Assembly: GCA_016946835.1 (NCBI GenBank)
Contig: JACVTC010000009.1
Coordinates: 1,150,001 to 1,214,000 of the forward strand
Length of the DNA: 64,000 nt
Reading direction: 5' to 3'
Source: Neocallimastix lanati (nom. inval.)
Taxonomy: Eukaryota > Neocallimastigomycota > Neocallimastigomycetes > Neocallimastigales > Neocallimastigaceae
Under the pieces are notes generated by a model. The model was given only the letters and a program-made list of their open reading frames with translations. It was not told the origin of the DNA and made no database searches. Below are positions 41,936-53,819 of this stretch, in pieces. Position numbers and translations under genes: made by a program. The first letter of the stretch is position 1. Every line of letters begins with the position of its first letter.

Positions 41936-43796
41936 CTTTTATATAATATGTTAGTTCTTTTCTTTTATCTTTTATATCTATATATAAATCTCTTATATAT
42001 AGATTTATTTTTAATAGTAATTATAAAAAGATAAAATAAATGAAAAAAGAACTAATTACTACCCAATTTATATAATAAAAAATTTAAAAATTATTTAAAA
42101 AAAAAAAAAATATATTAATATCATAGGCTTAAAGTATAAATAAATTTATTTCAGAAAACATTAATTACAGTTTTATTTATTATTATAAATTTTGATAATT
42201 AATTTTATTTTTAATACAACTATTATTATTATTATTATCCCAAATTAACTTTATACAAAAATTGATTTATATATATATATATATAAGCATGAATATTAAA
42301 TTTATTTCTTTTATTTAATATAATTATTGTATTATTAATATGTTATCTTTATCCCACATATATTATATATTTACTAATTTTAAAATCTACATTAATATAT
42401 CCTTATTGCATTATTTATTATTTATTAATAATGCTCTATTATTTCATTAATATATATTTATTTATTTTATATCAATGAAGTATTTATTGATTTTTTATAA
42501 AAAATTAACATATAAATATAAATATTTTTTGCTGTTATTTATCTTATAAGTACAATTACTTTTCAACTTTTTATTATATTAATTATTTAAAATACGTTAT
42601 TTAAATATTATATTTCCATATTTATTTTTTAAATATATTCCCATAATATTGTTGATATTTTTCTTTAATTCAATAATATTAAAGATAAATTATCAATATT
42701 CAATAATTATTAATATTTACTTTTTATCTTTATAAAATTTTCCTATAATTTATTTTAAATATTTATAAACATATATAATTATTGATTTTTTATTTAGATA
42801 AAAATATTGAAAATAAAAAAAAAAAAATAAAAATAAAAATAAAAAAATAAAAATGAAAATTAAAATAAATTTTATGATATTTTTTTTTTTTTACTATTAT
42901 TATTGTAATATCTATTATTAATAAAAAAAAAATTTTTTTTTAAACTTAAAATCTAAAAAAAATACCTATTAATAATATTTTTAAATATAGAACTAAAAAT
43001 AAAAATTTCCATTTATTAAAAAAAAAGATTTATAATTAATAATTATAGAATATATTTGCTCTCGAAAAGTTATCTAAAATGCCACTTTTATTACAATAAA
43101 TATATTACAATAAAATTCTTTAAAAATTTTTAATAAAATATCCATGTTATTATATATAATTTTAATTATAAAATTAAAAATTTCGCTAATATTTCCATAT
43201 ATATAAATTTTAATTATATAATATTGATTTTATTATAAAATAATGTTAATATTTTATATTTTAAATAATTTATAAGTATATATTATAAAATTCCCAATAT
43301 TTAAGTATATAGTTGACGGAGCTTAAAAAATAAAAATTATAAAAAAATTTTTTAAAAAAAAATATTTTTCTATATATGAATTAATACTTATTTTAAAAAT
43401 TTTATAAACTTAAAAATTAAAAAAAATAATTCTAACCTTTTATGATGATAAATATAGAAATATTTTTTTAAGTTTATTATATAAAAAAGATATGGATATT
43501 TAAAAAGTATAAACCTTTAATTTTAATTGCTAATGAAAATAATATATTTACTTATTTATTTATTCATTTATTCATTCATTCATTAATACTAAAATAAAAT
43601 TCTAATGAATATATATGTCATATAATATTTTTTCAAAATGGAAAAAATTAAACCAAAAATTTAAATAGAATAAAGCTATATCGATATTGATTAAAACATT
43701 AAAGAAATATTTAATAAATATATATTACTAATAAATAAAAAAAATTTATAAAAAAAATAATATAAATAATGTACATTAAAATTATATAAAACTTAC
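41936..43796. other. AT-rich 5' flank of the dynein gene
   Basis: The dynein promoter and 5' UTR should lie just above 41935. The rest is AT-rich with no gene or RNA recognised. Confidence 0.6.
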
Positions 43797-43895
43797 ACCA
43801 ATAAATGAACCTTTATCAGTTCCTTTATCATTTGCAACATTTAGAAGATTATCTGATTTTATTATTAATGAAAATAATAATCTATTTGATTTTTC
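43797..43895 (-). pseudogene. Orphan 99-nt exon with intact splice signals
   Basis: On the reverse strand a 33-codon open block (reads EKSNRLLFSLIIKSDNLL, then NVANDKGTDKGSFIG) is bounded by an ATATAG acceptor and a near-ideal donor GT|GTAAGT. No partner exons are visible in either direction, and the surrounding DNA is low complexity. It is probably a fragment of a displaced gene. The protein is not recognised. Confidence 0.35.
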
Positions 43896-44103
43896 CTATA
43901 TTTTAAGAACATGAATAATTTTTTTGTATTTATATCAATTAAATCAATTATTGATTTATCACAAACGACAATTATTCAGTATGACTCATTTAAATTATAA
44001 TATTATTATTATGTTTCATGTATCTAATGATATTAATATTATAAATATTAAAATACATAAACAAAAAATTTAAAAAATTATACCATCAAGGAATATTTTT
44101 TTT

Positions 44104-45005
44104 GTGAATTTCGAATAGTTGTATTTCGCAATGTGGCGTTTATATTGTAATAATTTAAAGCCATAATTTTTTTAATATTTACAATTATAAATAAATAAAT
44201 AAATAAATAAATTAAAATCTAGTTTAGAAATAAATAAAACTGTGTTAATTATTACAAAATAAAAAGTTATAAATATTTTCTTGTAATAAAAGACTGAATA
44301 ATTATCTATTTATAATAAATAATTAAATATAAAAAATAAATAATTAAATATTAATAAAAAAATAATTAAATATAAATATTAAAAATTGGATATAAATAAT
44401 AAATAATTAAATAAAAATTTTATTTTCTAGTATATAAAAATAAAATATTTTCTTAAAAATACTTTATAATAAAAAAAAAATTTAATACTAATTTATTCAG
44501 AATAATTAATATTAATTAAAATAAATAATTAAATATTAATAGTAAATAATTAAATAAATATTTTACTTTTTAAATATTAAAAAATAAAATATATTCTTAA
44601 AAATATTTTATAATTAAATAAACTGATTAAATATACAATAAATAATTTAATAAATAATTCATTTTTTAAACATATGATATTTTCTTATAAAATATATTAT
44701 TAAAAAAAAAAAAAAAAACAAATAAATAATTAAAATAGTTCATTCATAATAAATAAATAAAATAATAAATAAATAATTAAAGAAAATAATAATAATTAAC
44801 AGATGTAATATTTCAAATTACTTATTAGTTAATTAATTATTATTTGTTTAATTTTTAAATATTAATAAATCTTATTTTTAATAAAGCATATTTTTATCTT
44901 TCTGCATGTACTGATTTATTGTGTCTACCACTTATCGTTACAGTAAAAGCACTCATTGAAATAAATATTACCTTGGGGAGGTGTGCATTTCGCAAAATGT
45001 GGCTT
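44104..45005. mobile_element. MITE termini of the ATTTCGC(C)AA family
   Basis: Two same-orientation ends lie here. At 44104-44165 there is GTATTTCGCAATGTGGCGT followed by TTTAAAGCCATAA, which parallels the left end of the 9485 copy. At 44975-45005 there is GGGGAGGTGTGCATTTCGCA followed by AATGTGGCTT, which parallels the ends of the 61374 copy. No matching right end or target duplication was found, so these are truncated or nested copies. The interval between them is AT-rich with (AAAT)n and no gene. Confidence 0.4.
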
Positions 45006-45802
45006 AAAATATTTTTAAAAAATAAACATATAAATAAATAAAATAAATAAATCAATAAAAAATATTAAATAAAAAAAAAAAAATAAATATGTTTTATTAT
45101 CACTCTTCTATATTTTATCTTAATTTCTATCAATTTTTAGTTTTATTTTATTATTAAAATTTTAATAAAATAAAAAAACTAATATTGATATTGATATTAA
45201 TAATAAAAATAACTATATAAAATATTGATATTCTATATATATAATTGTTTATTATTCAGAATAAATAATATATAATTTTTTAATATAACAGTAATATGAA
45301 GATATGAAGTATATATGAAAAAAATTTTTTATTGCTTAATATTTGAAATATTTATATTATTTTGAATAAAAAATTAGTGTTAATTATTCAAAAAAATTAT
45401 TCAATTATAAAAATATCATAAAAAGTGTTATAATAAAATTTTGTGTTTCTATCTAACTACCTCGGAGATCTAAATTCTATCTTTTCGGTTTATATAAGAG
45501 TGGCTTAGATTATATTAAATAAATAACTATTTAATATATAATGAAATAATATTTAATAATATTTATTTTTAAAAATGTATTTTTAGTAAAATAATGATAA
45601 ATTAGTATTTAATAATATTTATTTTTAAAAATATATTTTTGTTAAAATGTTAAAATAATAATAAAATAATATTTAATGATATTTAATTTAAAAATATATT
45701 TTAATATACTTAATTTTAAAGATATAAATTATATTTATATTTTTTATTTATAATAATTTGTTCTTTTGCTTTATTTGTTTTCACTTATTTCAAATTTTAG
45801 GT

Positions 45803-45844
<42 letters not shown>

Positions 45845-45959
45845 TTCAATGGTTAAAAATAAATTACATTTAATTTTTTATAATTTATTATTTATTTATT
45901 TAATTTTTTATTGTTATTTTTATTTAGAGATTAGTTATTACATTTTTTTAAAGATAAAT
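45006..45959. other. AT-rich intergenic DNA
   Basis: AT-rich, with a T run at about 45809-45839 and AATAATATTTA-type repeats. A GC-richer phrase near 45450-45500 could not be assigned. Confidence 0.6.
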
Positions 45960-46245
45960 TTGTAAATAATGAAACTAAAGAAATTTAGAGTATTTCTCGT
46001 TTGTATGGAAACGCTATGAATTGTTCTACCCTTATTGAGAGCCAAGATCCTTGTCTTCTTAATTATGATCAATTAGATTAATATCAATTTTTAGATGTTA
46101 CGATTCTACATTTATTACCAATCAAAAACTAAGAACAATTAAGCAAAAACAAATTGGAGATATTAGGAACTATATTATGGAATTTAATAAATACGCTAAT
46201 GAATTTTCTTGGAACAAAGAAGTCAAAATGAACGCTTTTCTTAAA

Positions 46246-46358
46246 TAATAAATAAATAATAAATAAATATATAATAAAAAATAAATAAATAATAAAAAAT
46301 AAATAAATAATAAAAAATAAATAAATAATAAAAAATAAATAAATAAATAATTAATTAA

Positions 46359-46417
<59 letters not shown>

Positions 46418-46460
46418 ATAGTAAATAATAAATAATAAATAATAAATAAATAATTAAATA
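46246..46460. repeat. (AAAT)n array splitting the gag relic
   Basis: Mixed AATAAATAAATA and AATAAAAAATA units over about 215 bp lie between the two gag halves. They end just before the palindrome at 46473. Confidence 0.85.
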
Positions 46461-46472
46461 TTTTATTTTTCT

Positions 46473-46530
46473 AATTCAAGTGGCTATTTGGTCGTTTATT
46501 GGCATAAACGACCAAATAGCCACTTGAATT
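46473..46530. repeat. Perfect inverted repeat, 26-bp arms, 6-nt loop
   Basis: The left arm 46473-46498 and right arm 46505-46530 are exact reverse complements (outer ends AATTCAAGTGG and CCACTTGAATT) with TTGGCA between. The right arm continues in the distal gag reading, so the left arm is probably an inverted copy of it. Confidence 0.97.
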
Positions 46531-46664
46531 CTTGAAATGTTTCTTGGACTCCAATCTTTATTTGCTAAGCAAACAATCACTTCAAGGATCGATAGTCGTA
46601 TCTCTACCCACAGACAATTCTCCAAATTTTAAGGTCAAAATTCTAATTCTAATTCTAATTCTAA

Positions 46665-48410
<1,746 letters not shown>

Positions 48411-48568
48411 CTATGTGATCCTCGAGCAAGTGCGAAGCATAAATTGAGTAGAACCTTTTATATTCCCAAGTGCTTTGGATACACGAGCAAAATCTTTTGT
48501 ATATTTCTGATGAGAATCAGGTATAACTTGAACAGTGAGTGTTGAAGGGTAAAATCTGGTTATTTGGG
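48411..48568 (-). pseudogene. Orphan terminal exon, unidentified
   Basis: On the reverse strand a block opens after an AAGTAG acceptor (48569-48571) and runs 51 codons to TAG (48413-48411). It reads QITRFYPSTLTVQVIPDSHQ and on to KDFARVSKALGNIKG, with normal protein composition and no internal stop. The frame upstream, 48700-48950, is a damaged coding-like stretch on the same strand and may have belonged to it. The protein is not recognised; it could be the last exon of a real or recently dead gene. Confidence 0.35.
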
Positions 48569-48699
48569 CTACTTATTATTGGTATTTAAAATTTTTAGAA
48601 TGATAAGATAATAAAATTATTAAAATTACAGTTCAAACTTTTAAGAATAATTCATTTTTCATGAAAAATATAATATATATATATATATATATATTTTTT

Positions 48700-48950
48700 T
48701 TTCTACTGAGATTAACGAGAGGGGAGGATAATAGGCACACCAGTTCCTTAAGCCTGTGAGACTCTCATTAAATTTTTTGTTGTACTGATTCGCTATCGAT
48801 GTAGAGCTCTTTAAGCAAGGCTAATATGAAAGACATTCCCTATACACCGATTTAAACGACGGGTTTCTTTTCAGTGATTTCTTGAACCATTATCAATGGA
48901 GGAACAACTACACTAATCCTCTCACAGATTAAGTGCTCTCTGTACTAGAA
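48700..48950 (-). pseudogene. Damaged coding-like stretch, unidentified
   Basis: The reverse strand reads RISVVVPPLIMVQEITEKKP, then, past stops, GMSFILALLKELYIDSESVQ. The base composition is clearly less AT-rich than the flanks. At least three in-frame stops occur. No family recognised; possibly the upstream part of the gene whose last exon is 48411-48568. Confidence 0.35.
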
Positions 48951-49397
48951 ATTATATATTCTAGCAAAATGAAGACTTAATATTAATTAATAATAATATT
49001 TACATTTCAATAATTAGTAATATTATTTATTTAATATAACTAATTCTGAGAATATTAATAAATAAGATTTATATTAATAATTAATTTCAAATAGTTTATA
49101 TATAACATCACGGGTATTTATAATTTGATATATAGGACTTTTATGTGCAATAATTTATAAGCAGTGGGTTTTTTAATAATGATAGTAAAATTTATCAATA
49201 AAATTATAATATTCTTACAATTTAAATAATAATTCTAATTCTTAAAATTTACAAGAAAGTCTTCTATTTCTAATATAAATAATTTAAACTATTTATAAGA
49301 AATAGGTAATATATTAATTATATATTCTAATATATAGAATTATATAAATTTTATATGAATTAAAGTATTACAATTATTATAATTATAATAATACATA

Positions 49398-50612
49398 TTG
49401 AAATAAAATAAAATAAAATAAAATAAAATAAAATAAAATAAAATAAAATAAATAGTAGAAATATGAATATAAAGTACAGATTGAATAAAATAAAATAAAA
49501 TAAAATAAAATAAATAGTAGAAATATGAATATAAAGTACAGATTGAATAAAATAAAATAAAATAAAATAAAATAAATAGTAGAAATATGAATATAAAGTA
49601 CAGATTGAATAAAATAAAATAAAATAAAATAAAATAAATAGTAGAAATATGAATATAAAGTACAGATTGAATAAAATAAAATAAAATAAAATAAAATAAA
49701 TAGTAGAAATATGAATATAAAGTACAGATTGAATAAAATAAAATAAAATAAAATAAAATAAATAGTAGAAATATGAATATAAAGTACAGATTGAATAAAA
49801 TAAAATAAAATAAAATAAAATAAATAGTAGAAATATGAATATAAAGTACAGATTGAATAAAATAAAATAAAATAAAATAAAATAAATAGTAGAAATATGA
49901 ATATAAAGTACAGATTGAATAAAATAAAATAAAATAAAATAAAATAAATAGTAGAAATATGAATATAAAGTACAGATTGAATAAAATAAAATAAAATAAA
50001 ATAAAATAAATAGTAGAAATATGAATATAAAGTACAGATTGAATAAAATAAAATAAAATAAAATAAAATAAAATAAATAGTAGAAATATGAATATAAAGT
50101 ACAGATTGAATAAAATAAAATAAAATAAAATAAAATAAATAGTAGAAATATGAATATAAAGTACAGATTGAATAAAATAAAATAAAATAAATAGTAGAAA
50201 TATGAATATAAAGTACAGATTGAATAAAATAAAATAAAATAAATAGTAGAAATATGAATATAAAGTACAGATTGAATAAAATAAAATAAAATAAATAGTA
50301 GAAATATGAATATAAAGTACAGATTGAATAAAATAAAATAAAATAAAATAAAATAAAATAAATAGTAGAAATATGAATATAAAGTACAGATTGAATAAAA
50401 TAAAATAAAATAAAATAAAATAAAATAAATAGTAGAAATATCAATATAAAGTACAGATTGAATAAAATAAAATAAAATAAAATAAAATAAATAGTAGAAA
50501 TATGAATATAAAGTACAGATTGAATAAAATAAAATAAAATAAAATAAAATAAAATAAATAGTAGAAATATGAATATAAAGTACAGATTGAATAAAATAAA
50601 ATAAAATAAAAG
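49398..50612. repeat. Composite VNTR: 19 constant cores joined by (AAAAT)n spacers
   Basis: Nineteen copies of a core (AATAGTAGAAATATGAATAT followed by AAAGTACAGATTGAAT) alternate with spacers of three to seven AAAAT units, so most periods are about 61 bp and a few shorter or longer. The cores are nearly invariant (one copy has TCAATAT for TGAATAT at about 50440). The long reverse-strand open frame over the array is a by-product of the period. Confidence 0.97.
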
Positions 50613-50910
50613 TATAATATGAATAAAATCACAAAATATGAAATCGGGAAAGAAGACTCTCTCAAAGGTGATTGAAAGATATTATTAATAAAAACCATTA
50701 ATTCCCCTGAACCAATTTTTATATTTCAGAAACTGCATTTCCTCCAAGAAGGAGACATAGTTGGTAAAAATTAATATAATTTTTTAAAGAACTAATTGAG
50801 TAATAATTAAAAATATTTATAAATAATTTTTTAGTAATAAATCTAATTATTTAAATATATTTATTTTATTATTTATTTATTTATATTGCATATTTCTATG
50901 ATGATATCTA

Positions 50911-51320
50911 GTAAGGGTGCACCATTTCGCAAAATTTTAATAAATAAAAAAATAAAAAATAAAAAAATAAAAAATAAAAAATAAAAAATAAAAAATAAAA
51001 AATAAAAAATAAAAAATAAAAAATAAAAAATAAAAAATAAAAAATAAAGAATAAAAAATAAAAAATAAAAAATAAAAAATAAAAAATAAAAAATAAAAAA
51101 TAAAAAATAAAATAAAAAATAAAAAATAAAAAATAAAAAATAAAAAATAAAAAATAAAAAATAAAATAAAAAATAAAAAATAAAAAATAAAAAATAAAAA
51201 ATAAAAAATAAAAAATAAAATAATAAAATAATAAAAAATAAAAAATAAAAAATAAAGAATAAAAAATAAAAAATAAAAAATAAAAAATAAAAAATAAATA
51301 AAAAAAAAGAAATAAAAAAT
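50911..51320. repeat. MITE-like end followed by an (ATAAAAA)n heptamer array
   Basis: GGGTGCACCATTTCGCAAAA at about 50917-50936 resembles the left terminus of the MITE family at 61374 and 44975. It is followed directly by about 50 heptamers ATAAAAA (50938-51320) with occasional shorter units. The array may have grown from the A/T-rich interior of the element. No right end is visible. Confidence 0.7.
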
Positions 51321-51879
51321 AGATACCACCTAAAATCATTCTAACTTTGTGCTACTTATAACTCCCTTTTTTTATGATATCCTCATCTTTTTTTTTTTTT
51401 TTTTTATTTTTACTGAATTATTTATAATTATTTCTTTTATTAAAAAAATTTATTAGTAATTTAAGATTTTTTTAAATACTGCGCAAGGACTTAAAGGTGT
51501 TAAATTGATCAATTAAATTATATAATATTTTTTAATCTTTTTAAAAAATATTTTTTAATAGTTATAAATTATTATCCTTTACATCTTTTAAATTATTAAT
51601 ACTTATTTTATAATATATATATATATAAAATTATTATTATTATATGATAATTAAATTTTAACAAATAATCATTAATTACATAATGTATTACATAATATAT
51701 ACATTTGAATATAGTTTTAATATTATCTACGAATTAAATGAAAATTGATAGATTTTATTATTATTTGATTGGCTTATTAAATTTTATTAAAAATTTTTTA
51801 ATTGAATAAAACTAAAGTTACTATAATACTATTTTAAACCTTCTCTTATTAATTTATTCTTGTAAGGAATATATATAAA
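51321..51879. other. AT-rich 5' flank of RPL4
   Basis: Contains T runs and AT-rich DNA. The RPL4 promoter must lie here, but no motif is distinctive. Confidence 0.55.
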
Positions 51880-53275
51880 ATGGTAATTATAAATATGTTA
51901 AAATTAAGATAAATTATTATGTGTAAAAGGGATGATAATTTTATTGATTAAAGTGATGATTTATTTGTATGGTCCGTGTTGTTGAGTGGGAAGTAAGACA
52001 CCCAAATACAATGATATCAATTTATTCCTACACCTCTGAAATAATCAATAAAATTAACTCTTAATGTTAATTTATATTACTTTTTTAAAATTATTATATA
52101 ATTTAAAAAATAAAAATTGTTAACATAACTTTATTTTAATATTATTTTAGTCCGCTGCCGCTAGACCAGTTATTACTGTATTTTCTCAATCTGGTGAGAG
52201 TACTACTACCGTTACTCTTCCAGCTGTTTTCAAGGCTCCAATTCGTCCAGATATTGTAAACTCTGTTCATACTAACATTGCTAAGAACAAGCGTCAACCA
52301 TATTGTGTTTCACCACAAGCTGGTCACCAAACCAGTGCTGAATCATGGGGTACTGGACGTGCTGTTGCTCGTATTCCACGTGTTTCTGGTGGAGGTACAC
52401 ACCGTGCCGGACAAGCTGCTTTTGGTAACATGTGTCGTGGTGGTCGTATGTTCGCTCCAACTAAGACCTGGAGAAAATGGCAAATTAAGACCAATCAAAA
52501 CCAAAAGAGATACGCTACCGTTTCAGCTGTTGCTGCTACTGGTGTTCCATCTCTTGTTTTCGCTCGTGGTCACAAGATTGACAATGTCGAAGAAATTCCA
52601 CTTGTCGTTGCTAACGATGTTGAATCATACACTAAGACAAAGGAAGCTATTTCTCTCTTAAAGTCAATAAATGCTTATGCTGAAGTTGAACGTTGCATTG
52701 CTTCAAAGAAGCTTCGTGCTGGTAAGGGAAAAATGAGAGGAAGAAGATACACTCAACGTCGTGGTCCACTCGTTATTTTCAATGAAGATAATGGTATTAC
52801 TAAGGCTTTCAGAAATATTCCAGGTGTTGAAACTGTTAATGTTAGCTCTCTTAACCTCTTACAATTAGCTCCAGGTGGTCACTTAGGTCGTTTCGTTATC
52901 TGGACTCAAGGTGCTTTTGAAAAACTTGACTCTGTCTTCGGTACTTTCAAAAAGGCCTCTGAAGCTAAGAAGGATTATAAGCTTCCACAAACTATTCTTA
53001 CTAATGCTGATCTCCCACGTATTATTAACTCTGATGAAATTCAAAGTGTTGTTAAGGCTGCTAATGAAAAGCACACTAAACGTCCATTCACTCAAAGAAA
53101 GAATCCACTTAAGAACGTTGGTGTTATGGTTAGATTCAATCCATACGCCCAAACTGTTAGACGTGCTGCTATGTTAAATGAAGAAGCTCGTGCTAACGGT
53201 AAGGCTAAGGCTGCAGCTAAAGCCAAGAAGGTTCAAAATAAGGAATGGATTTCTGCTCTTAAGTCCTTAAACTAG
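51880..53275 (+). CDS. RPL4: Large-subunit ribosomal protein uL4 (L4)
   Basis: Exon 1 is the start codon alone (51880-51882). The intron is 51883-52150 (GTAATT...TTTTAG) and exon 2 is 52151-53275, giving 375 residues, normal for eukaryotic L4. The N-terminus reads [17 protein letters not shown]. The conserved extended loop reads [20 protein letters not shown], then [28 protein letters not shown] and [17 protein letters not shown]-type segments are also family hallmarks. The C-terminal tail is Lys/Ala-rich. L4 lines the nascent-peptide exit tunnel with its loop. Codon use is strongly biased (GGT, GCT, AAG, CCA), as expected of a highly expressed gene and unlike the flanks. The intron carries a C/D box snoRNA (51937-52055). 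Confidence 0.95.
51937..52055 (+). ncRNA. Intronic C/D box snoRNA, U18 type (SNORD18/snR18)
   Basis: Inside the single RPL4 intron. Box C is GTGATGA (51953-51959) and box D is CTGA (52036-52039). A perfect 13-bp terminal stem pairs AATTTTATTGATT (51937-51949) with AATCAATAAAATT (52043-52055). A D'-like TTGA lies at 51982-51985 and a C'-like ATGATAT at 52011-52017. The guide ATGGTCCGTGTTG just upstream of D' is antisense to the universally conserved LSU rRNA segment AACACGGACC. The fifth base before D' (T51977) selects the A of ACACGG, which is the site methylated by U18 in yeast (25S Am649, with Cm650 next). Vertebrate U18 genes also lie in RPL4 introns. The second guide (TTATTCCTACACCT, before box D) has no target I can name. 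Confidence 0.85.
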
Positions 53276-53819
53276 ATTAGATGTAGAAATTGAAAATAAT
53301 ACACTTACTATGTTGTCCTTACCAAAAGTAGAAAATTTAACTTAAGAAGAGAAAATACAATTAAGGAAACACGAAATAAAAACTTATAAATATATATAAA
53401 TATTATAAAGAAGTGTATACCATTGAATTTATTAATTTTGTGTTTAAAGTGCAATAAATAGAAATAAAAAATTTAGTATAATTTAATAACATTAATAAAT
53501 AGATTTTAAATATAATTGATTATAAAAGTGTTAAAATGCTTTTAATAATTAAAAGCAAGTTAAATGGAAGTTTGGTGTATTAATTGGAAAAGGATATGAT
53601 TAAAATAAAATTTTTAATATTAAGGAAATTAGGATTATTGATAAATATAGATATATATAAGTAATAAATAGTTAATATTGAATATATTAATGTTTTGATA
53701 AAATGTTAGGTGTGTGAAATTGAAGTATATATATAAAAAAAGTAAATATTTTTATATAATTTAAAAAGAATTATATTCTGAGCATTTTTTTATTTTTTGA
53801 CTTTTATTTTTATTTTTAA
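53276..53819. other. RPL4 3' flank
   Basis: AT-rich, no open frame of note; must contain the RPL4 3' UTR. It ends at the truncated 5' boundary of the LINE. Confidence 0.6.

Noticed and set aside
44104-44985. A single ~880-bp transposon between the two MITE-like ends
   Set aside because: Both ends are in the same orientation, so they cannot be the inverted termini of one element.
49383-50444. 353-codon reverse frame over the VNTR
   Set aside because: Periodic translation of the tandem repeat; no start context or protein family.
49398-50612. CRISPR-like alternation of constant and variable blocks
   Set aside because: The spacers are AAAAT microsatellites, not unique sequences, and the genome is eukaryotic.
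50908-51339. 130-143-codon reverse frames
   Set aside because: Translations of the ATAAAAA heptamer array.
51960-52040. RPL4 intron read as coding (ATGGTCCGTGTTGTTGAGTG)
   Set aside because: The protein does not resemble L4; boxes C/D, terminal stem and guide identify a snoRNA instead.
52278-52661. Forward frame overlapping RPL4
   Set aside because: Shadow of the RPL4 coding frame.
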